Of a stretch of 64,000 nt of DNA, positions 51,046 to 60,226 are shown one piece after another (positions within the stretch are counted from its first letter, which is position 1; each line of letters opens with the position of its first letter). The stretch is from Arthrobacter sp. B2a2-09 (GTDB taxonomy: Bacteria > Actinomycetota > Actinomycetes > Actinomycetales > Micrococcaceae). Both the position numbers and the translations under genes were made by a program. Under the pieces are notes generated by a model, which was given only the letters and a program-made list of their open reading frames with translations, was not told where the DNA came from and made no database searches. The DNA is taken from the NCBI RefSeq assembly GCF_027587375.1, contig NZ_JAMXIC010000002.1, positions 186,001 through 250,000 of the forward strand, written 5' to 3'.

Positions 51046-52695
51046 GTGACTCCCGAAGAACTCTCCGCCGCCATATCCGCCTGCCTGAAAGACGCTGTCG
51101 CCGCCGGCGAGCTTGCGCTTTCCGAATCTGCCCTCCCCGAGGACGTGCGCGTGGAGCGACCCAAGAACCGGGAGCACGGCGACTGGGCCACCAACATCGC
51201 CTTGCAGCTTGCCAAGCATGCCGGGACCAACCCGCGTGAATTCGCCACGATCCTGAGCAAGCGACTGGAAGCGATCGACGGCGTCACCGCCGTGGACATC
51301 GCGGGCCCGGGCTTCCTCAACATCACCGTGGATGCAGCCGCCGCCGGCGCGTTGGCCAAGGTCATCGTCGAGGCGGGAACCTCCTACGGAACCAACGAGG
51401 CGCTCGCAGGCCATGTGGTCAACATGGAATTCGTCTCGGCCAACCCCACGGGACCGCTGCACATCGGCCACACGCGTTGGGCCGCTTTGGGCGATTCCAT
51501 TGCCCGCGTTCTCCGTGCCTCCGGTGCGGACGTCACTGCGGAGTACTACATCAACGACGCCGGCTCGCAGATGAACGTTTTTGCGAACTCGGTACTGTCC
51601 CGCCTGCACGGACGCGGCGTTCCGGAGGGCGGCTACCCCGGTGAGTACATCCGGGAGCTCGGCGACGAGGTCCTCAACGCCCATCCGGCAATCCGCGAGT
51701 TGACCGACGAGGCGGCACTGCCGGTGATCCGTTCCGCGGCCTACCAGGCCCAGATGAAGGACATCAAGGACACCCTGGCCGAGTTCGGCGTGGCTTTCGA
51801 TGTCTTCTTCTCCGAGCAGGAACTGCACGACGGCGGTGCGATCGAATCCGCCGTTGCCCGCCTGCGGGAGCAGGGCCACGTGTTCGACGACGGCGGGGCA
51901 GTCTGGCTGCGCACCACGGACTTCGGCGATGACAAGGACCGCGTGATGATCCGTGCCAACGGCGAGCCCACGTATTTCGCCGCTGACGCCGCCTATTACC
52001 TGTCGAAGAAGGACCGCGGCTTCACGGAGAAGATCTACCTGCTCGGGGCCGACCACCACGGCTACATCAACCGGCTCAAGGCCATTGCCGCCTGCGCGGG
52101 CGACGACCCCGAGGTCAACATCGAGGTCCTGATCGGACAGCTGGTCTCCGTCAACGGCGCCAAGTTGTCCAAGCGTGCGGGCAACATCATCGAGCTCAAG
52201 GACCTTATCGAGTGGCTCGGGAAGGACGCGGTGCGTTACTCGCTGGCGCGCTTCCCTGCCGATTCGCCGCTGACATTGGATCCGGAACTGCTGAAGAAGA
52301 ACAGCAACGAAAACCCGGTGTTCTACGTGCAGTACGCGCACGCCCGTTCCCGCGGAACAGCACGCAACGCGATCGAGGCCGGCGTGGACCACAGCGCTTT
52401 CGACGCGTCCCTGCTGGACCACGCAACCGAGAACGAGCTGCTGTCCTACCTTGGCAGCTACCCGTCCATCGTGGCCAAGGCCGCGGAACTCCGCGAACCG
52501 CATCGGGTGGCCCGCCACCTCGAGGTCATCGCCGGCGCCTACCACCGCTGGTACGACGCTTGCCGCGTTTCGCCGCTGGGCGACGAAGCTGTGCAGGATG
52601 TCAACCGCACACGGCTGTGGCTCAATGACGCCACAAGCCAGGTGCTGGCAAACGGACTTGAACTCCTTGGCGTTTCAGCTCCGGAACGGATGTGA
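51046..52695 (+). CDS. argS: Arginyl-tRNA synthetase
   Basis: 549 residues from GTG. The HIGH signature is SANPTGPLHIGHTRWAALGDSIARVL (~128-145). The KMSKS equivalent reads GAKLSKRAGN, as in this branch. The N-terminal Add-1 tRNA-binding domain and the C-terminal anticodon (DALR) domain are present. TAGGCT at 51034-51039 is followed by six bases and the GTG, so the start is fixed and the mRNA probably leaderless. It begins a plus-strand run with lysA, hom, thrC and thrB. Confidence 0.97.
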   Translation: MTPEELSAAISACLKDAVAAGELALSESALPEDVRVERPKNREHGDWATNIALQLAKHAGTNPREFATILSKRLEAIDGVTAVDIAGPGFLNITVDAAAAGALAKVIVEAGTSYGTNEALAGHVVNMEFVSANPTGPLHIGHTRWAALGDSIARVLRASGADVTAEYYINDAGSQMNVFANSVLSRLHGRGVPEGGYPGEYIRELGDEVLNAHPAIRELTDEAALPVIRSAAYQAQMKDIKDTLAEFGVAFDVFFSEQELHDGGAIESAVARLREQGHVFDDGGAVWLRTTDFGDDKDRVMIRANGEPTYFAADAAYYLSKKDRGFTEKIYLLGADHHGYINRLKAIAACAGDDPEVNIEVLIGQLVSVNGAKLSKRAGNIIELKDLIEWLGKDAVRYSLARFPADSPLTLDPELLKKNSNENPVFYVQYAHARSRGTARNAIEAGVDHSAFDASLLDHATENELLSYLGSYPSIVAKAAELREPHRVARHLEVIAGAYHRWYDACRVSPLGDEAVQDVNRTRLWLNDATSQVLANGLELLGVSAPERM

Positions 52696-52701
52696 TCCGG
52701 C

Positions 52702-54183
52702 ATGAAGCACAGCACTAACAGCAGCAATGCAGCCTCACCCCTTGCCCCCGGATGGCTTGCGGTGCCGGAGGACGTGAACGCGCTTCACTCGCCGATGTGG
52801 GCCGAAGGTGTCCAGAGGAACGACGACGGCGGACTCGCCATTGATGGGGTTCCCGTCAGCGAGCTCAAGGCGCAGTTCGGCACCCCGCTGTTCGTCATGA
52901 GCGAAGGCGATTTCCGTGCCCGCGCACGCTCCTTCAAGGATGCCTTCGACGCAGCCTTCGAGGACATCTGCGGGGGAGTGGACGTCTACTACGCCGGAAA
53001 GTCCTTCTTGTGCACTGCCGTGGCCAGCTGGGTGGCTGAGGAAGGCCTGCGCCTGGACACCTGCTCAGGGGGCGAACTCGCCGTCGCGGCCCGCGCCGGC
53101 ATCGATGGCGCCAATTTGGGGCTGCACGGCAACAACAAGTCCGATGCCGAGATCAACCGGGCACTGGACATGAAGCTCGGCCGCATCGTGGTGGACAGCC
53201 TCGATGAGCTTGAGCGGGTTGCCAAGATTGCCTCCGGTCGCGGCGAGACGGCGAAGGTGATGCTGCGGCTGACCCCCGGCGTCCACGCCCACACCCACGA
53301 ATTCATCGCCACGGCCCACGAGGACCAAAAATTCGGTCTCTCCATGGCCGGGGATTCCACGGAGTCAGCTGGCCTCTCGGCCGCCGAAGAAGCCGTTGCT
53401 GCGGCCACCTCCTACTCCAATGTGGAACTCCTGGGCCTGCATTGCCACATCGGTTCCCAGATCTTCGAGCCTGACGGCTTCGCCCTCGCAGCCGAAAAGC
53501 TGTTGGGATTCCTCGCCGCGATGCAGGCGAAGTACTCCATCGCCTTGCCGGAACTGGACCTGGGCGGTGGCTACGGCATTGCCTACACGCCGGCGGACAC
53601 CCCCCGCCCGCCGGCCGAAATCGCGCGGGCGATGGCCGCCGTCGTACGCTCCAAGTGCGCTGAGCTGGGCATCACCCCGCCGCGCATTTCGATCGAACCG
53701 GGCCGCGCGATCGTCGGCACCAGCACTTTCACCTTGTACGAGGTGGGGACGCTGAAAACTGTTCGCGTGGATGCGCCCGCGGATGCGGACGGCAAGGAAA
53801 ACGTTACGTTCCCGCGCCGCTATGTGTCGGTGGACGGTGGCATGAGCGACAACGCCCGTCCGGTGCTGTATGACGCGGATTATTCGGCCATTCTCGCCTC
53901 GCGGGCCTCGGACGCTGCCCCGCAACTGTCCCGAGTAGTGGGCAAACATTGCGAGAGCGGCGACATAGTTGTTAGAGATGTATATCTGCCCGAAGACGTG
54001 GCAGCCGGTGATCTGCTCGCTGTACCGGGAACCGGCGCTTACTGCTGGGCCCTCTCAAGCAACTACAACTATCTGGCCAGGCCTGGCGTTGTCGCTGTGC
54101 GCAATGGATCCGCCCGGCTGATCGTCCGCGGGGAAACCGAAGAAGATCTCTTGAACCGCGACATGGGAGTGGCGAATGTCTGA
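52702..54183 (+). CDS. lysA: Diaminopimelate decarboxylase
   Basis: 493 residues. The PLP lysine is in DVYYAGKSFLC (~95). The Gly-rich phosphate loop is ELDLGGGYGIAYT, the family-2 decarboxylase motif ISIEPGRAIVG, and the active-site Cys region HCESGDIVVRD is followed by GAYCWALSSNYN. It makes L-lysine from meso-diaminopimelate. The first ~50 residues are a longer lead-in than in many LysA proteins. Its end overlaps hom by 8 bases. Confidence 0.96.
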   Translation: MKHSTNSSNAASPLAPGWLAVPEDVNALHSPMWAEGVQRNDDGGLAIDGVPVSELKAQFGTPLFVMSEGDFRARARSFKDAFDAAFEDICGGVDVYYAGKSFLCTAVASWVAEEGLRLDTCSGGELAVAARAGIDGANLGLHGNNKSDAEINRALDMKLGRIVVDSLDELERVAKIASGRGETAKVMLRLTPGVHAHTHEFIATAHEDQKFGLSMAGDSTESAGLSAAEEAVAAATSYSNVELLGLHCHIGSQIFEPDGFALAAEKLLGFLAAMQAKYSIALPELDLGGGYGIAYTPADTPRPPAEIARAMAAVVRSKCAELGITPPRISIEPGRAIVGTSTFTLYEVGTLKTVRVDAPADADGKENVTFPRRYVSVDGGMSDNARPVLYDADYSAILASRASDAAPQLSRVVGKHCESGDIVVRDVYLPEDVAAGDLLAVPGTGAYCWALSSNYNYLARPGVVAVRNGSARLIVRGETEEDLLNRDMGVANV

Positions 54184-55492
54184 AGTGCGAACCCTGAAGG
54201 TGGCCCTGCTGGGCTGTGGCAACGTGGGAGCCCAGGTAGCGCGGATTCTCCTTGACGACGCCGACGCCCTTGCGGCCCGCACCGGTGCACGCTTGCAGCT
54301 GTCCGGCATCGCTGTGCGCAACATTGATTCAGAGCGCGACGTCGAACTGCCGCGCGAACTGTTCACCACTGACGCCGACACCCTGGTCAAGGACGCCGAC
54401 CTGGTGATCGAGCTCATGGGCGGCATCGAGCCGGCCCGTTCGCTCATCCTGACCGCCATGCAGAATGGCGCCTGCGTCGTGACCGGCAACAAGGCGCTCC
54501 TGGCACAGGATGGCCCCACGCTCTACGAAGAGGCCGACAAAGCCGGCGTCCAGCTGTCCTATGAGGCGGCCGTCGCCGGCGCCATTCCGATCCTGCGCCC
54601 CATCCGCGACAGCCTCTCCGGCGACCGCATCACGCGGGTCCTGGGCATCGTGAACGGCACCACCAACTTCATCCTCGACCAAATGGACAGCACGGGTGCA
54701 CAGTTCGCCGACGCGCTGGCCGAGGCCCAGCGGCTCGGATACGCGGAAGCCGACCCGACCGCCGACGTCGAAGGCCATGACGCCGCGGCCAAGGCCGCTA
54801 TTCTCGCGTCGTTGTCCTTCCACACGCGCTTCGCCCTCGAAGACGTCTACTGCGAAGGCATCACCAAGGTCAGCGCAGCTGACATTGCCGCCGCGAAGGA
54901 AGCGGGCTTCGTTATCAAGCTGCTCGCCATCGCGGAGAAGATCAACAACGCAAACGGCGAAGGCGGCATTTCAGTCCGCGTCCACCCGACCCTCCTGCCT
55001 CGCGAACACCCGCTTGCAGCTGTTCGCGGTGCGTTCAACGCAGTCTTCATCGAGGCCGAGAATGCCGGCCAGCTGATGTTCTACGGCCAGGGCGCCGGCG
55101 GAACCCCGACGGCGTCTGCCGTCCTGGGCGACCTCGTCTCGGCGGCCCGCCGGGTGGTGCTTGGTGGTCCCGGTCGTACCGAGACCACCACCGGCTACGT
55201 GCCCGCGCTGTCGATCGATGCCTCGACCACGAGCTACTACATCGGCCTCGACGTTGCAGACCAGGCCGGCGTGCTGGCCCGGATTACCCACATCTTTGCG
55301 GAGCACGGCGTATCGATTGAAATCATGCGCCAGACGATCCACCGCGATGCCGCCTCGAAGGTTGAGTCGGCCGAGCTGAAGATCGTCACCCACCGCGCAT
55401 CCGAAGCCGCACTCGCGGCAACCGTCGAGGCCGTCAAGGGCCTGGACGTCATCAATTCCGTAACATCCGTCCTGCGGGTAGAAGGGGTCTAA
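54176..55492 (+). CDS. hom: Homoserine dehydrogenase
   Basis: 438 residues. NAD(P) motif KVALLGCGNVGAQVARIL (~8-25); catalytic region VTGNKALLAQ, EAAVAGAIPILRPIRDSLSGDRITRVLGIVNGTTNFILDQM and EADPTADVEGHDAAAKAAILASL. A C-terminal ACT domain (~355-435, YYIGLDVADQAGVLARITHIFAEHGVSIEIM) suggests threonine feedback inhibition, as in Corynebacterium. Its ATG lies inside the end of lysA, so translation is coupled. Confidence 0.96.
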   Translation: MSEVRTLKVALLGCGNVGAQVARILLDDADALAARTGARLQLSGIAVRNIDSERDVELPRELFTTDADTLVKDADLVIELMGGIEPARSLILTAMQNGACVVTGNKALLAQDGPTLYEEADKAGVQLSYEAAVAGAIPILRPIRDSLSGDRITRVLGIVNGTTNFILDQMDSTGAQFADALAEAQRLGYAEADPTADVEGHDAAAKAAILASLSFHTRFALEDVYCEGITKVSAADIAAAKEAGFVIKLLAIAEKINNANGEGGISVRVHPTLLPREHPLAAVRGAFNAVFIEAENAGQLMFYGQGAGGTPTASAVLGDLVSAARRVVLGGPGRTETTTGYVPALSIDASTTSYYIGLDVADQAGVLARITHIFAEHGVSIEIMRQTIHRDAASKVESAELKIVTHRASEAALAATVEAVKGLDVINSVTSVLRVEGV

Positions 55493-56599
55493 GTGGCTCA
55501 CCAATGGCGCGGAGTAATCCGCGAATACGCTGATCGTTTGCCTGTAACGGAAGCCACGAAGGTCATTACCCTCGGCGAGGGCGGAACCCCGCTCGTTCAC
55601 GCGCAGAAGCTCTCCGAACTCACCGGATCCACTGTGTACTTGAAGGTGGAGGGCATGAACCCCACCGGATCCTTCAAGGACCGCGGCATGACGATGGCCA
55701 TGACGGCGGCTGTCGAAGCTGGCGCCAAGGCCGTTGTCTGCGCCTCCACGGGCAACACCTCGGCCTCCGCCGCCGCCTACGCCACGGCCGCCGGGCTGAA
55801 GTGTGCCGTGCTGGTCCCCGAAGGCAAGATCTCCATGGGCAAGCTGAGCCAGGCGATCGCGCACGGCGCCACGCTCCTGCAGGTGGACGGCAACTTCGAC
55901 AACTGCCTGGACATCGCCCGCAAGCTTGGTGACTCCTACCCGGTGTTCCTCGTGAACTCCGTCAACCCGGCGCGTATCCAGGGCCAGAAGACCGGTGCCT
56001 TCGAAATCGTCGACGCCCTCGGAGACGCTCCTGACATCCACGTCCTGCCGGTGGGCAACGCGGGCAACATCAGCGCGTACTGGAAGGGCTACAAGGAGTA
56101 TTCCGCGCCCTTCGAGTCCGCAACTGCCGGCACCCTTCCCGCCGTCTCCACCAAGACGCCGGCCATGTGGGGATTCCAGGCAGCAGGCGCGGCCCCGTTC
56201 GTGGCAGGCCACCCGATCACTGAACCGGACACGATCGCCACTGCTATCCGCATCGGCAACCCGGCGTCCTGGGACACGGCCATCGCGGCACGTGATGAAT
56301 CCGGCGGCTTCATCGAAGCCGTAACCGACGAGGAAATCCTCGATGCCCACCGCTGGCTCTCCGCCAAGGAAGGCGTCTTCGTCGAACCCGGTTCCGCTGC
56401 AGGCGTTGCCGGCCTCATCAAGAAGCACGCCGCAGGCGAGGTTCCCACCGGCAAGACGATCGTCATCACCGTCACCGGACACGGACTCAAAGACCCGCAG
56501 TGGGCCCTCCGCACCGAAGACGGCAGCGAGGTCCAGCCGGTCAAGGTACCGAACGACGTCGTGACCGTGGCATCCGAACTGGGACTGGAAGAAAACTAA
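55493..56599 (+). CDS. thrC: Threonine synthase
   Basis: 368 residues from GTG directly after the hom stop. PLP lysine: [19 protein letters not shown] (~60). The phosphate loop is [19 protein letters not shown], and [14 protein letters not shown] is the substrate loop. It belongs to the short fold-type II threonine synthases of actinobacteria. No gap before or after (GTG of thrB follows by 2 bases), so hom-thrC-thrB is a tight threonine operon. Confidence 0.96.
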   Translation: MAHQWRGVIREYADRLPVTEATKVITLGEGGTPLVHAQKLSELTGSTVYLKVEGMNPTGSFKDRGMTMAMTAAVEAGAKAVVCASTGNTSASAAAYATAAGLKCAVLVPEGKISMGKLSQAIAHGATLLQVDGNFDNCLDIARKLGDSYPVFLVNSVNPARIQGQKTGAFEIVDALGDAPDIHVLPVGNAGNISAYWKGYKEYSAPFESATAGTLPAVSTKTPAMWGFQAAGAAPFVAGHPITEPDTIATAIRIGNPASWDTAIAARDESGGFIEAVTDEEILDAHRWLSAKEGVFVEPGSAAGVAGLIKKHAAGEVPTGKTIVITVTGHGLKDPQWALRTEDGSEVQPVKVPNDVVTVASELGLEEN

Positions 56600-56601
56600 G
56601 A

Positions 56602-57576
56602 GTGGAAACCACGCAGCCCACCGCGACCGGTCTCAAGCTTGTCGCGGCAGGCCAGCAGCTGACCGTCAGGGTCCCGGGTACCAGCGCCAACCTTGGCCCC
56701 GGCTATGACAGCCTCGGCCTGGCATTGTCGATCTACGACACGCTGACCGTCGAAACACTCACCACCGGAGAGCTTGAGTTCGAGCTCTCCGGTGAGGGAG
56801 CCGACACCCTCCCGCGCGATGCCAGCCACCTCGTTGTGCGTGCCCTCAACACGGCCTTGGAGCGCCTCGGCTTCCGGCACAGCGGCCTCAAGATCACCGC
56901 GGACAACGTCAACCCGCACGGCCGCGGACTTGGCTCCTCGGCCTCGGCAGTGGTTGCGGCCGTTACCGCTGCCAACGCACTGGTGCCCGAATCCGAGCAG
57001 CGTGACCGCGAGTGGATCCTGCAACTCACGAGCGAGATGGAAGGGCACCCGGACAACGTCGCACCCGCGATTTTCGGCGGACTGGCCCTGTCATGGCAGG
57101 ACAGCGAGCAGTACAGCAGCACCCGCGCGGAAGTGGTCCCGTCGGTCATCCCGATCGTCGCAGTGCCTGACTACGAACTGTCCACGGAAACTGCCCGTGG
57201 TTTGCTGCCGGCTTCCATCGGCCACCACGCAGCAGCCATGAACTCAGGACGCGCGGCGCTCCTGATCCACGCCTTGACGGCCGAGCCCCGTTTCCTGCTT
57301 CCCGGAACCGAGGATTACCTGCACCAGAGCTACCGCGCAGAGGCAATGCGGCCAAGTGCGGCGCTGATCAAGGCATTGCGGTCTTCAGGCCATGCAGCTG
57401 TCGTTTCGGGAGCAGGACCCACAGTTTTGGCATTGGCCAACGGCGTGGACGAAGCCGAGGCGATTGCCGAATTGATTACCTCGTTCACTGCGGACAACAC
57501 TCCGGACGTTGCTTGGCGCGTGATGACACTGGCAGTGGACGTTGAAGGTGCTAGAGTGGACTTGCACCGGCGGTAG
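56602..57576 (+). CDS. thrB: Homoserine kinase
   Basis: 324 residues from GTG at 56602, two bases after the thrC stop. A longer frame exists but overlaps thrC. GHMP kinase motifs: VRVPGTSANLGPGYDSLGLAL (motif 1), NPHGRGLGSSASAVVAAVTAAN (ATP loop) and SGAGPTVLALA (motif 3). It phosphorylates homoserine for threonine synthase. It ends the amino-acid run before the rho leader. Confidence 0.96.
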   Translation: METTQPTATGLKLVAAGQQLTVRVPGTSANLGPGYDSLGLALSIYDTLTVETLTTGELEFELSGEGADTLPRDASHLVVRALNTALERLGFRHSGLKITADNVNPHGRGLGSSASAVVAAVTAANALVPESEQRDREWILQLTSEMEGHPDNVAPAIFGGLALSWQDSEQYSSTRAEVVPSVIPIVAVPDYELSTETARGLLPASIGHHAAAMNSGRAALLIHALTAEPRFLLPGTEDYLHQSYRAEAMRPSAALIKALRSSGHAAVVSGAGPTVLALANGVDEAEAIAELITSFTADNTPDVAWRVMTLAVDVEGARVDLHRR

Positions 57577-57877
57577 AACCGCGGGCAGTTCCCTGACATT
57601 GGATCCCGGCTTAACGCCGTTCCCGTCTCCTACTGTGTCGAAGTCTGCCGGTGTCGTCTCCTTATCGGCCTGTCGCAGGTGCCACAGAACCCTTTCTGTT
57701 ACCCGAGCCGTCAGCCCGCGCCCCGCCCGCCGGAGCATCGAAGACGTATTAGTATCCGGCCCTGCTGAAACTAAACCGGCAAGACCGAAATCACGGCTGC
57801 AGATCTGAACTGCAGTCCAGAACAAATCATCGCGTCCAGCTCTAGGTCTGGACGCCGTCGAGGGGGAAGGATCCTTC
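57577..57877 (+). other. rho leader region
   Basis: A 301-base gap between thrB and rho with no supported gene. It probably holds the rho promoter (TATTAG near 57748 is a weak -10 candidate) and a C-rich, poorly structured leader. Rho is known to attenuate its own mRNA in other bacteria; the C-rich leader would suit that, but no motif proves it here. Confidence 0.45.
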
Positions 57878-60064
57878 GTGACAGAAACCACTGAGCTGGC
57901 TTCAGCTGTGGACACCACATCTTCTGCAGCTGAATCAACGGCCGCAACCGCTAAGAGCAGCGGCCTTGCAGGCCTCAAGCTCGCGCAGCTCCAGGCTCTC
58001 GCCAGTCAGCTGGGCATTTCGGGCGGATCCCGGATGCGCAAGGGGGACTTGGTCTCGGCTATCTCGGCCCACCGTGCCGGTGCAACCACCAGCAAGGCTC
58101 CTACCGGGGCCAAAGCCGTGGCAGCAAAAGCCGCGCCTGCAGCCCCGGAAGCTGAGACCGCTGCCGCACCTGCCGTAGCATCCACCGAAGCTCCTGCGCA
58201 GGACGGCACCCGGGCACGTGGCCGTGGCCGAAGCCGCCGGGCCACCAGCGACGGCGTTGTTGCCGCTCCAGCCGCCACGGAGACCGCGGAAGCTCCCGCC
58301 GTCGCTGCCGAGGCTCCTGCCGCTCCTGCCGCTCCCGTCGCCGAAGCAAGCGAGGCCGCCGGCGAACGCCGCCAGCCGCGCACGCGGAACCGTCGTCGTG
58401 GCGAGGCCGCTCCTGCGGAGACCGGTGAAGCCGGCGAGACCCGCGCTGCCGAGCAGCCCCAGACTGAACTGCCCCGCGTAGAACAGCGTCAAGCCGAGCA
58501 GCGTCAGCCCGAGCAGCGTCAGGCGGAACAGCGTCAGCCCGAGCAGCGTCAGGCGGAACAGCGTCAGCCCGAGCAGCGTCAGGCGGAACAGCGTCAGCCC
58601 GAGCAGCGTCAGGCACAGCCGCGCCAGGGCGAGCAGGCTTCGGTCGAAGCCGGCGAACCCGGACAGCGCGAACGCCGTGACAACACCCGTACGCGTCGCG
58701 AAGATACGAACGACGGCGATGACATGGGCAACCGCCGCAATCGTCGAAACCGCCGCGACCGCAACGATCGTCCGGGTCCGCAGGACAACCGTGACAACCG
58801 CGATGGAAACACCCGTAGCGACCGCTTCCGCGACCGCAACGAACGCCGTCGTGGCCGTGGCCAGGGTCCGGACGTCGACGACGTCGAGGTCACCGAGGAC
58901 GACGTCCTGCTGCCGGTTGCCGGCATCCTGGACGTACTGGAGAACTACGCGTTCATCCGCACCTCGGGTTATCTGCCCGGTGCCAACGATGTGTACGTGT
59001 CCCTCGCCCAGGTCAAGAAATACAACCTGCGCAAGGGTGACGCCGTCGTCGGCGCAATTCGCGCTCCGCGTGACGGCGAGGACCGCAACCAGCAGTCCGC
59101 GCGCCAGAAGTTCAACGCGCTCGTCCGCGTCACGTCAGTCAACGGCAAGACGCCCGAAGAGCTCAAGGACCGCGTCGAATTCGCCAAGCTCGTCCCGCTG
59201 TACCCGTCCGAGCGCCTGCGCCTCGAAACGGATCCCAAGAAGATCGGCCCGCGCGTCATCGACCTCGTGGCCCCGATCGGCAAGGGCCAGCGCGGACTGA
59301 TCGTCTCCCCGCCCAAGGCCGGCAAGACGCTCATCCTGCAGTCCATCGCCAATGCGATCACCACCAACAACCCTGAGGTCCACCTCATGATGGTGCTGGT
59401 TGACGAACGTCCCGAAGAAGTCACGGACATGCAGCGCACCGTCAAGGGTGAGGTCATTGCCTCCACCTTCGACCGTCCCGCCGATGACCACACCACGGTT
59501 GCCGAGCTTTCCATCGAACGCGCCAAGCGCCTCGTGGAAATGGGCATGGACGTGGTGGTCCTCCTGGACTCCATGACCCGCCTGGGCCGCGCCTACAACC
59601 TGGCAGCACCGGCCTCCGGCCGCATCCTGTCCGGTGGCGTCGACTCTGCTGCGCTCTACCCGCCGAAGCGCTTCTTCGGTGCTGCGCGCAACATCGAAAA
59701 CGGTGGCTCGCTCACCATCCTGGCAACCGCGCTCGTGGAGACCGGTTCCAAGATGGACGAAGTCATCTTCGAAGAGTTCAAGGGCACGGGCAACATGGAG
59801 CTCCGCCTGTCCCGCCAGCTGGCGGACAAGCGCATCTTCCCGGCCGTGGACGTCAACGCTTCGGGTACCCGTCGCGAAGAGAACCTGCTTTCGGCTGAAG
59901 AAGTCAAGATCATGTGGAAGCTGCGCCGCGTCCTGTCCGGACTCGAGACCCAGCAGAGCCTTGAACTCCTGACCAACAAGATCCGGGAGACCGGGAGCAA
60001 CGTCGAGTTCCTCATGCAGGTACAGAAGACGACTCTTGGAGCCAAGTCGGATAACGACAAGTAG
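57878..60064 (+). CDS. rho: Transcription termination factor Rho with large N-terminal insert
   Basis: 728 residues from GTG, with GGGGGAAGG upstream. The N-terminal Rho-N domain is LAGLKLAQLQALASQLGISGGSRMRKGDLVSAIS. Residues ~70-325 are a low-complexity insert: Ala/Glu-rich, then Gln/Arg repeats, then Arg/Asn/Asp-rich (RRNRRNRRDRNDRPGPQDNRDNRDG). The RNA-binding cold-shock domain follows (GILDVLENYAFIRTSGYLPGANDVYVSLAQVKKYNLRKGD). Walker A is SPPKAGKT, Walker B VVVLLDSMTRLGRAYN. Actinobacterial Rho often has such an insert, which strengthens RNA binding on structured GC-rich RNA. Confidence 0.96.
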   Translation: MTETTELASAVDTTSSAAESTAATAKSSGLAGLKLAQLQALASQLGISGGSRMRKGDLVSAISAHRAGATTSKAPTGAKAVAAKAAPAAPEAETAAAPAVASTEAPAQDGTRARGRGRSRRATSDGVVAAPAATETAEAPAVAAEAPAAPAAPVAEASEAAGERRQPRTRNRRRGEAAPAETGEAGETRAAEQPQTELPRVEQRQAEQRQPEQRQAEQRQPEQRQAEQRQPEQRQAEQRQPEQRQAQPRQGEQASVEAGEPGQRERRDNTRTRREDTNDGDDMGNRRNRRNRRDRNDRPGPQDNRDNRDGNTRSDRFRDRNERRRGRGQGPDVDDVEVTEDDVLLPVAGILDVLENYAFIRTSGYLPGANDVYVSLAQVKKYNLRKGDAVVGAIRAPRDGEDRNQQSARQKFNALVRVTSVNGKTPEELKDRVEFAKLVPLYPSERLRLETDPKKIGPRVIDLVAPIGKGQRGLIVSPPKAGKTLILQSIANAITTNNPEVHLMMVLVDERPEEVTDMQRTVKGEVIASTFDRPADDHTTVAELSIERAKRLVEMGMDVVVLLDSMTRLGRAYNLAAPASGRILSGGVDSAALYPPKRFFGAARNIENGGSLTILATALVETGSKMDEVIFEEFKGTGNMELRLSRQLADKRIFPAVDVNASGTRREENLLSAEEVKIMWKLRRVLSGLETQQSLELLTNKIRETGSNVEFLMQVQKTTLGAKSDNDK
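58501..58615 (+). repeat. 30-bp tandem repeat inside rho
   Basis: Three exact 30-bp copies (58501-58530, 58531-58560, 58561-58590) and a fourth partial copy. Each encodes RQPEQRQAEQ. DNA identity is exact, not just protein-level, pointing to recent slippage or duplication. Copy number may vary between strains. Confidence 0.95.
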
Positions 60065-60138
60065 CTGTTTTAGGGGCGGGCGCCGGTTCGTTCGTGCGGT
60101 TGGTGCCGCGCGGATGTTCCGCCCCCGCCCTTTGGCGT

Positions 60139-60205
60139 TGCAACACGGGGTCACTTACGGCCCATCCGGGCCCTCGGCATGGGCCGTAAGTGACCCCGCG
60201 TTGCA
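60139..60205. repeat. Long palindrome between rho and prfA
   Basis: Arms of 27 bases (60139-60165 and 60179-60205) match at 26 positions around a 13-base loop. The core of the left arm is GGGGTCACTTACGGCCCAT. No U-run follows. It looks like a dispersed intergenic palindrome or a processing/termination stem rather than a standard terminator. Confidence 0.85.
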
Positions 60206-60226
60206 GTTATCGAAAGAGGTTTAGAA

